Source: Clostridia bacterium (GTDB lineage: Bacteria > Bacillota > Clostridia > RGIG6154). From it: 64,000 nt of DNA. The notes below the pieces were generated by a model, which did not search any database, was not told the origin of the DNA, and saw only the letters and a program-made list of their open reading frames with translations. Location: positions 1 through 64,000 of the forward strand of contig JAFQQW010000021.1 in NCBI GenBank assembly GCA_017410375.1, given 5' to 3'. A program made the position numbers and the translations under genes. Below are positions 53,672 through 61,850 of the stretch, piece by piece. Numbering within the stretch: the stretch's first letter is position 1; every line of letters starts with the position of its first letter.

Positions 53672-53684
53672 TTGAGGTGATATT

Positions 53685-54440
53685 TTGGATATTTATCAGG
53701 AGTTTGCATCTGTGTATGATGTTCTGACCGAGGATGTGGACTATGATTCAAATGTAAAGTATTTAGAGCACATTTTAGAAAAGCATCTTGCGTTTAAACC
53801 GCATTTGATTGCAGAGCTTGCCTGTGGAACGGGTAATATAACAAAGCGATTGGCAGACAAAGGGTATGATGTGATTGGTATTGATCTTGCAGAAGACATG
53901 CTCAATGTTGCGCGAGAAAAATGTGACGACTCTGTTTTGCTTTTAAATCAGGATATGACTGATTTTGAACTTTACGGAACTGTTGATGCGGTTTTATGTC
54001 TTCTAGACAGCGTAAACTACATAGAAAGCGAAGAAAAGCTTTTAAAAATGTTCCGTTTGGTTGAAAACTATCTGGAATTCGGCGGTGCATTTGTTTTTGA
54101 TATTAATTCGGGCTACAAATTAAGAGAGGTACTGTCAAATAACACATTTGTACGCGAAACCGAAAAGGTTGTATCTGTCTGGGAAAATGAGCAGGATGAA
54201 GGTTGTGTGCATTTTTACTTGAATTTTTTTCTGGAAACCGATAACGGAATGTACAGACGTTTTTATGAGGAACACACTGAATATGTATACGAAATTGACA
54301 AAATAGTTTTCTTGCTGGAGAAAGCGGGATTTATAAATATAACCTGCTATGCGGAAAACACTTTTCATGCTCCGGATGCAAAAACTGAACGTATTTATTT
54401 CGTTGCAAATAAAAAAGGAAAAAAACTGGAAATAAATTAA
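53685..54440 (+). CDS. SAM-dependent methyltransferase
   Basis: A 251-residue class I methyltransferase. Motif I reads AELACGTGNITKRLADKG, followed by the acidic loop VIGIDLAEDML. The N terminus YQEFASVYDVLTEDVDYD fits the YqeM/SmtA-like group of Firmicutes. Its substrate is unknown. TTG at 53685 follows GAGGTGA and lies 13 bp after pcrA. Confidence 0.82.
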   Translation: MDIYQEFASVYDVLTEDVDYDSNVKYLEHILEKHLAFKPHLIAELACGTGNITKRLADKGYDVIGIDLAEDMLNVAREKCDDSVLLLNQDMTDFELYGTVDAVLCLLDSVNYIESEEKLLKMFRLVENYLEFGGAFVFDINSGYKLREVLSNNTFVRETEKVVSVWENEQDEGCVHFYLNFFLETDNGMYRRFYEEHTEYVYEIDKIVFLLEKAGFINITCYAENTFHAPDAKTERIYFVANKKGKKLEIN

Positions 54441-54446
54441 AATTCC

Positions 54447-54475
54447 CTTGACATTGTGCAAAGTTTATGATATGA
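54447..54475 (+). promoter_or_regulatory. Sigma-A promoter of the cold-shock gene
   Basis: TTGACA (54447-54452), 17 bp, TATGAT (54470-54475). Confidence 0.75.
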
Positions 54476-54481
54476 TGAAAT

Positions 54482-54536
54482 CGTGCTTGAAGCACGAATA
54501 GCAGTACGTTTTTACTGTAGGAAAGGACTGAAAAAA
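54482..54536 (+). promoter_or_regulatory. Structured 5' leader of the cold-shock mRNA
   Basis: Two small hairpins (CGTGC-TTGAA-GCACG at 54482-54496, and CAGTA pairing with TACTG near 54502-54517) precede the ribosome site GAAAGGA. Structured leaders of csp mRNAs can act as cold-responsive switches; here that is inference. Confidence 0.35.
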
Positions 54537-54737
54537 ATGGCTAAAGGTAAGGTTAAATGGTTTAATGCCGAAAAGGGTTATGGCTTTATCGAAAGCGAAG
54601 ACGGTACTGATGTATTTGTACATTTTTCCGCAATCGCAATGGACGGCTATAAAACTTTAGAAGAAGGCGCAGAAGTAACATTTGATGTTAGCGAAGGAGC
54701 TAAAGGACCGCAGGCATCCAACGTTGTTAAAGCGTAA
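54537..54737 (+). CDS. Cold-shock protein (CspA family)
   Basis: A 66-residue single OB fold. RNP1 is KGYGFIE and RNP2 is VFVHFSAI, with the opening [15 protein letters not shown]. It binds single-stranded RNA and acts as an RNA chaperone. The ATG at 54537 follows GAAAGGACTG; the frame extends upstream into the leader but without a ribosome site. Confidence 0.95.
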   Translation: MAKGKVKWFNAEKGYGFIESEDGTDVFVHFSAIAMDGYKTLEEGAEVTFDVSEGAKGPQASNVVKA

Positions 54738-54797
54738 GGCGTGCTCTTGAAAAGCTCTATATGATTATATATAAGCTGTCTTTAATTGAATGAAACT

Positions 54798-54829
54798 TAA
54801 AAAAAGAGACCGATTTCGGTCTCTTTTTT
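54798..54829 (+). terminator. Terminator after the cold-shock gene
   Basis: AAAAAGAGACCGA-TT-TCGGTCTCTTTTT with T run. Confidence 0.85.
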
Positions 54830-54857
54830 GCATATTTTTGTTTTTCGTACATATCTT
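54830..54857 (+). promoter_or_regulatory. Candidate sigma-E-type promoter of spoIIIA
   Basis: GCATATT (54830-54836) matches the sigma-E -35 pattern KMATATT, and CATATCTT (54850-54857) partly matches the -10 CATACANT after a 13-bp spacer. spoIIIA is a sigma-E operon in B. subtilis, which is the main support. The -10 match is imperfect. Confidence 0.4.
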
Positions 54858-54892
54858 GTATTAGGTTTAAGGACAAGGAGTGCAAGATAAGA

Positions 54893-55717
54893 ATGTTCGA
54901 GAGATATTTTCCAAGGGAAATGCTGGATGAATTCAGCAAATTTGATTCGATTCAGGAGATACGCGTGCGTGCGGATTGTGCAGTTTTAGTGACGGATTCA
55001 CAAAAAACACATGTGACACAACATAAAACTTCCTGCGAATTGGTACAGAAAATTTTCACTTCAGTTTGCTCAAATTCCGTATATGCCCTGAAAGAACAGA
55101 TTAAGCAGGGGTTTATTACCATACCAGGAGGCCATCGTGTTGGAATATGCGGCAGATGCGTTTGTGATAAAGGAGAAATCGAGACCATAACAGATATTTC
55201 AAGCCTGAATTTTCGTGTTGCCAGAGAGGTGTTGAATTGCGCGGCACCTATTTTGAAAAAAGTGAATAATATGGCGGAAAATATAGTGATTATTTCACCT
55301 CCGAACAGCGGAAAAACGACTTACTTAAGAGATTTATGCCGCTTATATGCTTTGCGCGGATTTATGGTTGCGATTGTAGATGAAAGAGGCGAACTTGCAC
55401 CGCAAGTAAAAGGAAAATCTGTTTTTTCATTCGGTAAAGGGGTTGACGTGTTACAATATGCCCCGAAAGCCCAAGGGATGATGCTGGCACTTCGAACAAT
55501 GAATCCGCACATTGTTGCAACAGACGAAATTGGAAGTGACGGGGAGGGACATGCGGTAGCTGAAATCGCTAAATGCGGTGTACGGATTATTGCAACCTTT
55601 CATGGAGCAAATTTAGATGATTTTAAAAGGCGGTTTGAAATGTGGCACGTTTTTAAGTATGCTGTTCTTTTAAATCGCGAGAAAAAACCGGAGGCCTTCA
55701 TATGTTTAAATGGATAG
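54893..55717 (+). CDS. spoIIIAA: Stage III sporulation ATPase SpoIIIAA
   Basis: A 274-residue secretion-type ATPase that powers the SpoIIIA-SpoIIQ channel between mother cell and forespore. Walker A is PPNSGKTTYLRDL and Walker B lies in PHIVATDEIG. The stretches PGGHRVGICGR and DERGELA match the family. First of eight closely packed genes. AAGGAG precedes the leader; it overlaps spoIIIAB by 16 bp. Confidence 0.93.
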   Translation: MFERYFPREMLDEFSKFDSIQEIRVRADCAVLVTDSQKTHVTQHKTSCELVQKIFTSVCSNSVYALKEQIKQGFITIPGGHRVGICGRCVCDKGEIETITDISSLNFRVAREVLNCAAPILKKVNNMAENIVIISPPNSGKTTYLRDLCRLYALRGFMVAIVDERGELAPQVKGKSVFSFGKGVDVLQYAPKAQGMMLALRTMNPHIVATDEIGSDGEGHAVAEIAKCGVRIIATFHGANLDDFKRRFEMWHVFKYAVLLNREKKPEAFICLNG

Positions 55718-56202
55718 GTGCGATGCTGATTGTGGCAGGAATGGGCTTAAGTGGCGTTGATTTGTACAAAAAACAAAAGAAAGAACTTGAATTAACAGAA
55801 GCTTTTTTAAAAGTTCTGACTTTTATGAAAGATGAAATGCAATATTCCAAAGCATACCTGGACGCGGTTTTAGAGAAATGTGTGCATGTTACAACCGAAT
55901 CCGCCGATTTTTTTCAAAAAATCGCTACGGGATTACAGCAGGAAGGTGCGTTTAAAAATCTATGGGATGAGTCGGTAAATGATTTGGAAAATCTCAATTC
56001 TGCTGTTAAAGGTGAACTACTGGAAATGGGGAATATTCTTGGAAACACCGATTTGGACTCGCAAAAGAACCTGATTTGCCGCACGGTGGAACAAATACAA
56101 AGCATAAAAGAGGATCAGGAAAAGACTCTGAAGACAAGAGGAACTTTTTATCCGAAAATCGGATTTAGTATCGGGATTTTAGTTGCAATTTTACTTTTCT
56201 AG
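55702..56202 (+). CDS. spoIIIAB: Stage III sporulation protein SpoIIIAB
   Basis: A 166-residue protein with an N-terminal hydrophobic segment (WIGAMLIVAGMGLSGVDLY), a soluble helical domain resembling type II secretion GspF, and a C-terminal hydrophobic end (IGFSIGILVAILLF). GAGG precedes the ATG. Its order after spoIIIAA supports the name. Confidence 0.88.
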   Translation: MFKWIGAMLIVAGMGLSGVDLYKKQKKELELTEAFLKVLTFMKDEMQYSKAYLDAVLEKCVHVTTESADFFQKIATGLQQEGAFKNLWDESVNDLENLNSAVKGELLEMGNILGNTDLDSQKNLICRTVEQIQSIKEDQEKTLKTRGTFYPKIGFSIGILVAILLF

Positions 56203-56210
56203 GAGGAGCA

Positions 56211-56405
56211 ATGGATACAGATGTGATTTTTAAGCTTGCAGCAATCGGACTTTTGGTTGCAATAATTAATCAGCTTCTTGTTAAATCAGGCAGGGATGAG
56301 CAGGGGCTGATTGTTGTGATTTCGGGCCTGATACTTGCTATGCTTCTGATGATTGATCAGATTGACAAGCTGTTTGATGCCGTTCGCTCTACATTTGGCT
56401 TATGA
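56211..56405 (+). CDS. spoIIIAC: Stage III sporulation protein SpoIIIAC
   Basis: A 64-residue protein with two membrane helices (FKLAAIGLLVAIINQLL and LIVVISGLILAMLLMI), the normal size of SpoIIIAC. AGGAGG precedes the ATG. It overlaps spoIIIAD by 4 bp. Confidence 0.9.
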   Translation: MDTDVIFKLAAIGLLVAIINQLLVKSGRDEQGLIVVISGLILAMLLMIDQIDKLFDAVRSTFGL

Positions 56406-56785
56406 TAAAAATTGTTGCATTTCTGCTTTGTTGTGCAGTGCTGGCATCCTTGTTGCATACATATCAAAATGTTTTAGTCATTCCCTTTGTTGTTTGTGCG
56501 GGATGCATCGTCTTCTTATTTGTATTTGAGATGCTTGAGGATACAGTTTTTCAGCTTGAATCCATTTCAGAGCGGATAGGGATACATTCTGTTTATATTA
56601 AAATGTTACTGAAGGTAATCGGCATCTCTTATTTGTGTGAATTTGCGTCCTCGGTCTGCAGAGATTCAGGGAACGCATCGCTTGCAATGAAAATTGATTT
56701 ATCGGCAAAGCTTTTAATTTTAAGTCAATCTTTGCCGATTTTTACGGATTTGTTAAAAATTATTCAGGATATCTTTCCGTTTTGA
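56402..56785 (+). CDS. spoIIIAD: Stage III sporulation protein SpoIIIAD
   Basis: A 127-residue membrane protein with three to four hydrophobic segments and the family stretch GISYLCEFASSVCRDSGN, followed by AMKIDLSAKLLILSQSLPI. It is a relative of SpoIIIAC in the mother-cell membrane complex. Confidence 0.9.
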   Translation: MIKIVAFLLCCAVLASLLHTYQNVLVIPFVVCAGCIVFLFVFEMLEDTVFQLESISERIGIHSVYIKMLLKVIGISYLCEFASSVCRDSGNASLAMKIDLSAKLLILSQSLPIFTDLLKIIQDIFPF

Positions 56786-56797
56786 TGAGGCGGATTT

Positions 56798-57919
56798 ATG
56801 AAAAAAATACTTATGATTTTAGTAATGCTTCTTTTGTCCGGCAACAATGTATATGCCTTGCCGGAGAATGTGCAGGAAATGTATGATGCATCCGGGGCAC
56901 AGGAAATTTTAAGCGTAGACAATTCGTTTTTTGAATCAAATGCGCCCGATAAAATTATTGAAAAGCTTTCAACCGGAGAGGGCTTTGCGGTTTCGTCCGT
57001 ATTCGATGAGATAGTCGCTTTTTTGTTAAAGACTCTTAAAAGAAACGTCGGACTATGTTTTACTGTTATTGCAACAGGCTACATCGTGGGCTTGTATTCA
57101 AACATTCAAAGCGGAGTCGGTGGAAAAGGTGTTTCGGAATGTGGCTTTATTATATCTTATTGTGTCTTTGCAGGCATTCTGACAATAGCGTTTTCAGGAA
57201 TTTCAGACACAGCGTTGGAAATAACAGAAAATCTGTCAGTGATGGTTAAATCGCTGATGCCGATTCTGATTTCACTTCTGATAACGTCAGGCGGTGTTGT
57301 GTCAGGTTCATTACTGTCATCTGTGCTGATCGGGATTGCAAATGTTGTTCTTCTGGTTGTTGAAAATCTTGTTGCACCTTTGATTTACTGCTCTTTTGGA
57401 ATGTCTGTTGCAGGAAACATGTCTGACAAAATCAGACTTACAAAATCTGTTTCGTTTTTGCATAAAATTATAAAATGGGTTTTGCTGTTTGTTATGGCGG
57501 CATTTGGGAGTTTGTTTGGAATTTACGGATTATCGGGGACAACTATGGATGCGACCACAGGAAAGCTTGTTCGTTTTGCAATCGGCTCCGGTGTTCCTTT
57601 GGTCGGTGGCATTGCCGCAGACTCCTTTGAGTCTGTATTAGCGACTCTGGTCGTGAGTAAAAATCTGATTGGCGTTACCGGGGTTGTAGTGATTCTTGTT
57701 GTATTGCTGGGGCCTGTGTTGGAAACTACTGTCATGATGTGGATTTTCAGACTTTGCACAGTTATAATGGAGCCGTTTTCAGACGGACGCATAATACGGC
57801 TTTTAACAGACACTTCGGAATGTATATCCATGCTTTTTGCAGTGCTGATTTCAGTTGGATTGATTTTTATTGGCGGAGTTGGTGTGATTCTCGTTGTTGG
57901 AAATTTTACGATGGGGTGA
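56798..57919 (+). CDS. spoIIIAE: Stage III sporulation protein SpoIIIAE
   Basis: A 373-residue polytopic membrane protein with an N-terminal signal sequence (KKILMILVMLLLSGNNVYA) and about seven later hydrophobic segments. GIYGLSGTTMDATTGKLVRFAIGS and VPLVGGIAADSFE are family signatures. Probably the membrane core of the feeding-tube complex. GAGGCGG precedes the ATG. Confidence 0.92.
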   Translation: MKKILMILVMLLLSGNNVYALPENVQEMYDASGAQEILSVDNSFFESNAPDKIIEKLSTGEGFAVSSVFDEIVAFLLKTLKRNVGLCFTVIATGYIVGLYSNIQSGVGGKGVSECGFIISYCVFAGILTIAFSGISDTALEITENLSVMVKSLMPILISLLITSGGVVSGSLLSSVLIGIANVVLLVVENLVAPLIYCSFGMSVAGNMSDKIRLTKSVSFLHKIIKWVLLFVMAAFGSLFGIYGLSGTTMDATTGKLVRFAIGSGVPLVGGIAADSFESVLATLVVSKNLIGVTGVVVILVVLLGPVLETTVMMWIFRLCTVIMEPFSDGRIIRLLTDTSECISMLFAVLISVGLIFIGGVGVILVVGNFTMG

Positions 57920-57922
57920 AAA

Positions 57923-58336
57923 ATGTATAAAGTGTTTTGGAGCATTGCAAGTATTGTTGTAGTGCTTAATATGTACTTACTGTTTGTACCGGACGGAAAA
58001 TATGAAAAGTATACAGGCTTTGTGGCAGGTCTGCTGATTTTGCTCATATCCGCACAGAATTTTTTGAATCGTGAAACGGATATTTCCTTTCCGCAGCTTG
58101 ATTTTAATTCTGATTTGAACTTTAAAACCACAGAGGTCAGTCGGTTGGCGCTTGAACAGTGGATAGAAGGTATCGCGGAAGGAAACCTGAGCAGCGCAGT
58201 ACGGGTACATGTAAAAAAACAAGGCGAGGAAATCAGAAGTGTGGAGCTGTATTCTGCATCACCGCTCAGGGAGGAGGAAATTATCTGGCTTTCGGAGCAA
58301 TGTGACATTAATCGGGAAAAATTTGTGATAAAATAG
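57923..58336 (+). CDS. spoIIIAF: Stage III sporulation protein SpoIIIAF
   Basis: A 137-residue protein with two N-terminal membrane helices (VFWSIASIVVVLNMYLLFV and YTGFVAGLLILLISA) and a small ring-building-motif-like domain. It starts 3 bp after the spoIIIAE stop. Named mainly by gene order and topology. Confidence 0.85.
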   Translation: MYKVFWSIASIVVVLNMYLLFVPDGKYEKYTGFVAGLLILLISAQNFLNRETDISFPQLDFNSDLNFKTTEVSRLALEQWIEGIAEGNLSSAVRVHVKKQGEEIRSVELYSASPLREEEIIWLSEQCDINREKFVIK

Positions 58337-58344
58337 GTGCTGAA

Positions 58345-58809
58345 ATGAAGAAATTGTGGAAAAGTAAAAAATATATAATAATCGCAATAGTTGGTGTCAT
58401 AATAATGTTAATGAGCAAAGCTTTGACGAACAGAACTGAACAGACTGAAAAAGTGACGACACAGAATTTGGCACATATAGAAATCGAACAGCTTGAAAAT
58501 GTGCTGGAAAATATTCAGGGGGCAGGGGAAATTCAATTGTTTGTAAGTTATGAAGATAACGGATGCAAAGAAATTGCACAGCAAATTGAAAGGGGAGAGA
58601 ACTCTGTTTTAAACATCCCGGAAAGTATAGGGGATACATATTATGTTTTGTCTGAACAAAAGCCGGAGATTGCAGGTGTTTTGGTCACCGCTACCGGTGC
58701 CGGAAATAAAAATGTCCGTAACAGGCTTCTGACGGCGGTGAAACACGCCTTGGGAATTCCTTACTATAAAATCAGTATCCAGATTGGAAGCGGAGGTCGT
58801 AAAGAGTGA
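58345..58809 (+). CDS. spoIIIAG: Stage III sporulation protein SpoIIIAG
   Basis: A 154-residue protein with one N-terminal membrane helix (YIIIAIVGVIIMLMS). The outer domain includes LENVLENIQGAGEIQLFVSYE and PEIAGVLVTATGAGNKNVRNRL, typical of SpoIIIAG, which forms a large ring in the intermembrane space. It overlaps spoIIIAH by 4 bp. Confidence 0.92.
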   Translation: MKKLWKSKKYIIIAIVGVIIMLMSKALTNRTEQTEKVTTQNLAHIEIEQLENVLENIQGAGEIQLFVSYEDNGCKEIAQQIERGENSVLNIPESIGDTYYVLSEQKPEIAGVLVTATGAGNKNVRNRLLTAVKHALGIPYYKISIQIGSGGRKE

Positions 58810-59303
58810 GTTTCAAAAAAATATCAATTCTTTTTTTAGCAGTTCTTTTATGTATATCTATCGGCTTGAATTGGAATTATAATGAGAAAGAAAGTGGTGA
58901 CACAGCTAAGCTTTTGGGGGAAGCGGCATATGTCAGCAGCAACGTAGAAGTGGAAGAAAATGATTATGAAAGTCAGAAAATAAAATGTGAGGTTGCTCGT
59001 GAAAAAGCTCTGGCACTGTTAGAAGAGGTTCTTCAGAACCCTGCTTCCGATAAAAAGCAGTATGATGAAGCACAAGCCAAAAAAGTGGCTATCGCTTCTG
59101 CAATTGAGGCTGAAGCTTTAAGCTGTGTTCAGCTTGAAAGCAAAGGATATGCAGATGCTGTGGTATATATAACTGGGGACGGCGCATCGGTATATCTTCC
59201 GGATACCGAACTGTCTGCAGTTCAGGTTCTTCAGATTCAGGAGATTGTTGCAAGCACAGCAAATCTCTTGCCGGAAAAAATAAAAATCGCATTATATAGT
59301 TGA
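58806..59303 (+). CDS. spoIIIAH: Stage III sporulation protein SpoIIIAH
   Basis: A 165-residue protein with an N-terminal anchor (ISILFLAVLLCISIGLNW), a long charged helix and a YscJ/FliF-like ring domain (ALSCVQLESKGYADAVVYI). It meets SpoIIQ of the forespore in the intermembrane space. The start is GTG at 58806 with GGAGG upstream. Last gene of the spoIIIA operon. Confidence 0.92.
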   Translation: MSFKKISILFLAVLLCISIGLNWNYNEKESGDTAKLLGEAAYVSSNVEVEENDYESQKIKCEVAREKALALLEEVLQNPASDKKQYDEAQAKKVAIASAIEAEALSCVQLESKGYADAVVYITGDGASVYLPDTELSAVQVLQIQEIVASTANLLPEKIKIALYS

Positions 59304-59328
59304 AATTTGATTTTAAATGTGTTATAAT
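59300..59328 (+). promoter_or_regulatory. Sigma-A promoter of the Asp23 gene
   Basis: TTGAAA (59300-59305), 17 bp, TATAAT (59323-59328). It overlaps the last codon of spoIIIAH, so the vegetative gene is uncoupled from the sporulation operon. Confidence 0.7.
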
Positions 59329-59361
59329 AAAGAAAAAGATGCAACAAAAGGAGGATTGGTT

Positions 59362-59733
59362 ATGGCTTTAGATCAGACCAACAAAGGCGGCGATAAATCC
59401 ATACGCATTTCAGATGAGGTTATTGCATCCATTGCAGCGATTGCGATTCAGGATATTGCCGGTGTTGTAAAAAACACGGATTCCGGAAAATTAAATTCTA
59501 AAAAGCTTACAAAAAATGTTAAATCTGAGGTAAAAGACGGCGGCATTGTAGTAGATATGGATGTTGCGGTGGAATATGGAACGAATATACCTGAGATTGC
59601 CTGGGAAATTCAGCGCAAAGTTAAAAAAGCTGTTGAGAGTATGACTGGGTTGTCGGTTCTGCGTGCGAATATTAATGTAAAGGATGTTAAATTGCCTGAA
59701 GAGCTGACCGATGCAGAAGGAAATAAGGAGTAA
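59362..59733 (+). CDS. Asp23/Gls24 family envelope stress response protein (YqhY-like)
   Basis: A 123-residue soluble protein. It has IRISDEVIASIAAIAIQDIAGV and the core EYGTNIPEIAWEIQRKVKKAVESMTGL typical of DUF322. Relatives next to spoIIIA and accBC are called YqhY in B. subtilis and affect fatty-acid synthesis; accB is not next here. AGGAGG precedes the ATG at 59362. Confidence 0.9.
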   Translation: MALDQTNKGGDKSIRISDEVIASIAAIAIQDIAGVVKNTDSGKLNSKKLTKNVKSEVKDGGIVVDMDVAVEYGTNIPEIAWEIQRKVKKAVESMTGLSVLRANINVKDVKLPEELTDAEGNKE

Positions 59734-59761
59734 AAAATACGGCAAAAGCCGTATTTTTTTG
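59733..59761 (+). terminator. Terminator after the Asp23 gene
   Basis: AAAATACGGC-AAAA-GCCGTATTTT with T run. Confidence 0.85.
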
Positions 59762-59771
59762 TTTAAAACCG

Positions 59772-59800
59772 TTGACAAATATATATTTGTGTGTTAATAT
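59772..59800 (+). promoter_or_regulatory. Promoter of arsR-nifS-iscU with possible internal operator
   Basis: TTGACA (59772-59777), 17 bp, TAATAT (59795-59800). A short inverted repeat, ATATT-N8-AATAT, fills the spacer and overlaps the -10, where an ArsR-type repressor commonly binds. Confidence 0.55.
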
Positions 59801-59860
59801 AAATAAAGATGAATATTTAAGATTGTAAATGTTTTTGATGTTGTGTTTTGGAGGTGGGTT

Positions 59861-60181
59861 ATGAGCTGTGCATTAACTGACATATTTAAAGTCTTGTCAG
59901 ATGAAAAACGGCTGAAAATTGTAAAAGCACTTGCAAATGAAAGTGTGTGTGCAAATCAGCTTTTGGAAGGGCTTGATATATCACAGCCGAATCTGTCCCA
60001 TCATATGAAAATTTTAACCGATATCGGGCTTGTGCGAGCAAAAAAAATGCGTACGCAGGTGTATTATGAGCTAAATCGGGAACAAATAAAATGCTTATGT
60101 TGTTTCGTTCGTGAAATCAGCGGAACGGAAAAAACATGTATACATCATCAAAATGTACAGACAAATGAGGAAACGGAGTGA
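59861..60181 (+). CDS. ArsR/SmtB-family regulator rich in cysteine
   Basis: A 106-residue winged helix-turn-helix protein. The recognition part reads VCANQLLEGLDISQPNLSHH and a wing follows. Six cysteines are present (C3, C30, C78, C80, C81, C93), including CLCC and CIHH near the C terminus, enough for a metal or Fe-S sensing site. GGAGGTGGG precedes the ATG. It heads an operon with nifS and iscU, a place where IscR (Rrf2 family) is usual, so it may sense iron, Fe-S status or sulfur. The ligand is inference. Confidence 0.75.
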   Translation: MSCALTDIFKVLSDEKRLKIVKALANESVCANQLLEGLDISQPNLSHHMKILTDIGLVRAKKMRTQVYYELNREQIKCLCCFVREISGTEKTCIHHQNVQTNEETE

Positions 60182-60186
60182 AGAAT

Positions 60187-61377
60187 ATGTGTAATCACGG
60201 AGTTTATTTCGACCACGCAGCGACAACTTTTACACGACCCGAGGTGCTTTCAAAAATGTTGCCGTATTTCGGACAATCCTACGGTAATGCTTCCGGTATA
60301 TATAGCATGGCACGTTTAAGTCGTCAGATAGTAGAGTGGTCCAGAGGCGAAATTGCTAAAGCTATTGGGGCCAAAGAAGATAGAGAGATTTATTTTACGG
60401 CCGGCGGCTCGGAATCAGACAACTGGGCAATCAAAGGTGTTGCGCGTGCTAATAAGACAAAAGGCAATCACATTATAACAAGTAAAATTGAACACCACGC
60501 GGTTTTACACACCCTTAAGACTCTTGAAAAAGAAGGGTTTGAGGTTACGTATCTTGATGTGGACGAATACGGTCGCATTTCTTTGGAGCAGCTGGAAAAT
60601 GCAATTACTGAGCAGACAATTTTGATTACCATTATGTTTGCAAATAATGAAATCGGAACGATTGAGCCTGTTCGTGAAATTGGTGAAATCGCAAGAAAGC
60701 ATAATGTTTATTTTCATTGTGATGCTGTACAGGCTGTTGGGCATGTTCCGGTTCATGTCGAAGAAATGAACATTGATTTACTGTCTATGTCAGGTCATAA
60801 ATTTTACGGTCCTAAAGGCATTGGTGCTTTGTATATCCGTAAAGGCGTCAAAATTCAAAATCTTATTGACGGCGGTGCGCAGGAAAGAAACAAGAGAGCA
60901 GGAACCGAGAACGTTCCGGGAATTGTCGGCATGGCAGAAGCCTTGCGTATTGCTGTTGAAGACATGGATATGCACAATAAACAGCTTGCGCGCATGCGCG
61001 ACCGGATTATTAAGGAAATCACAGAAAATATTCCTTATGTTCGATTGAACGGACATCCCGTAGAGCGTTTGCCGGGCAATGTAAATCTTTCTTTTGAATT
61101 TATCGAAGGTGAATCTTTGTTACTTTCTCTTGATTTGAAAGGGATTGCCGCATCTTCCGGTTCGGCTTGTACATCCGGTTCTCTGGACCCGTCGCATGTT
61201 TTACTTGCCATTGGTTTGTCCCACGAAATCGCACATGGTTCTTTACGCATCACGTTGGGCTATGAAAATACCGATGATGATATTGATTATTTATTTACGG
61301 TGCTTCCTGAAATTGTTGAAAGACTTCGGATGATGTCACCGCTTTACGAAAAAGTCCTGAAAGGAGAAAACAAATAA
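60187..61377 (+). CDS. Cysteine desulfurase (NifS/IscS)
   Basis: A 396-residue PLP enzyme that takes sulfur from cysteine for Fe-S cluster assembly. It has YFDHAATT at the start, the PLP lysine in SMSGHKFYGPKG, and the catalytic cysteine loop SSGSACTSGSLDPSHVL near the end. ATG at 60187 is preceded by GGAGTG; a GTG at 60178 is also possible. It overlaps iscU by one base. Confidence 0.93.
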   Translation: MCNHGVYFDHAATTFTRPEVLSKMLPYFGQSYGNASGIYSMARLSRQIVEWSRGEIAKAIGAKEDREIYFTAGGSESDNWAIKGVARANKTKGNHIITSKIEHHAVLHTLKTLEKEGFEVTYLDVDEYGRISLEQLENAITEQTILITIMFANNEIGTIEPVREIGEIARKHNVYFHCDAVQAVGHVPVHVEEMNIDLLSMSGHKFYGPKGIGALYIRKGVKIQNLIDGGAQERNKRAGTENVPGIVGMAEALRIAVEDMDMHNKQLARMRDRIIKEITENIPYVRLNGHPVERLPGNVNLSFEFIEGESLLLSLDLKGIAASSGSACTSGSLDPSHVLLAIGLSHEIAHGSLRITLGYENTDDDIDYLFTVLPEIVERLRMMSPLYEKVLKGENK

Positions 61378-61814
61378 TGCAGTACACAGAAAAAGTAATT
61401 GATCATTTTACAAATCCCAGAAATGTGGGTGAAATTGAAAATGCCGACGGTGTTGGTGAAGTTGGTAACGCAAAGTGCGGCGATATTATGAAAATGTATC
61501 TCAAAATTGAGGATGAGATTATAACAGACGTTAAGTTTAAAACCTATGGCTGCGGTGCTGCGATAGCAACCAGCTCTGTTGCAACCGAAATGATTAAAGG
61601 TAAAAGTGTTGATGAAGCATTGCGTCTTAAAAACAGTGAGGTTGTGGATGAGCTCGGCGGATTGCCTGATGTGAAAATTCATTGCAGTGTATTGGCTGAA
61701 GAAGCGATTAAAAAAGCAATCGGTGACTATTATGTGAAAAAGGGCATACTCCCGGCAGAACAGCATGAATGTGACGGCTGTTGTGAAGCTTGTAAAAAAC
61801 ACGAACAGGAATAA
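61377..61814 (+). CDS. iscU: Fe-S scaffold protein IscU/NifU N-terminal type
   Basis: A 145-residue scaffold. Cluster ligands are C34 (NAKCGD), C59 (YGCGAAIA) and C103 (IHCSVLAEEA), with the acidic D36. A C-terminal extension adds a cysteine-rich tail (CDGCCEACKKH) seen in clostridial NifU-like proteins. It is translationally coupled to the desulfurase. Confidence 0.92.
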   Translation: MQYTEKVIDHFTNPRNVGEIENADGVGEVGNAKCGDIMKMYLKIEDEIITDVKFKTYGCGAAIATSSVATEMIKGKSVDEALRLKNSEVVDELGGLPDVKIHCSVLAEEAIKKAIGDYYVKKGILPAEQHECDGCCEACKKHEQE

Positions 61815-61850
61815 AAAACAACCGCTCTCAATCGAGAGCGGTTGTTTTTA
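61813..61850. terminator. Bidirectional terminator
   Basis: A 15-bp stem (61815-61829 with 61834-61848), A run on one side and T-rich on the other, between convergent iscU and the binding-protein gene. Confidence 0.88.
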
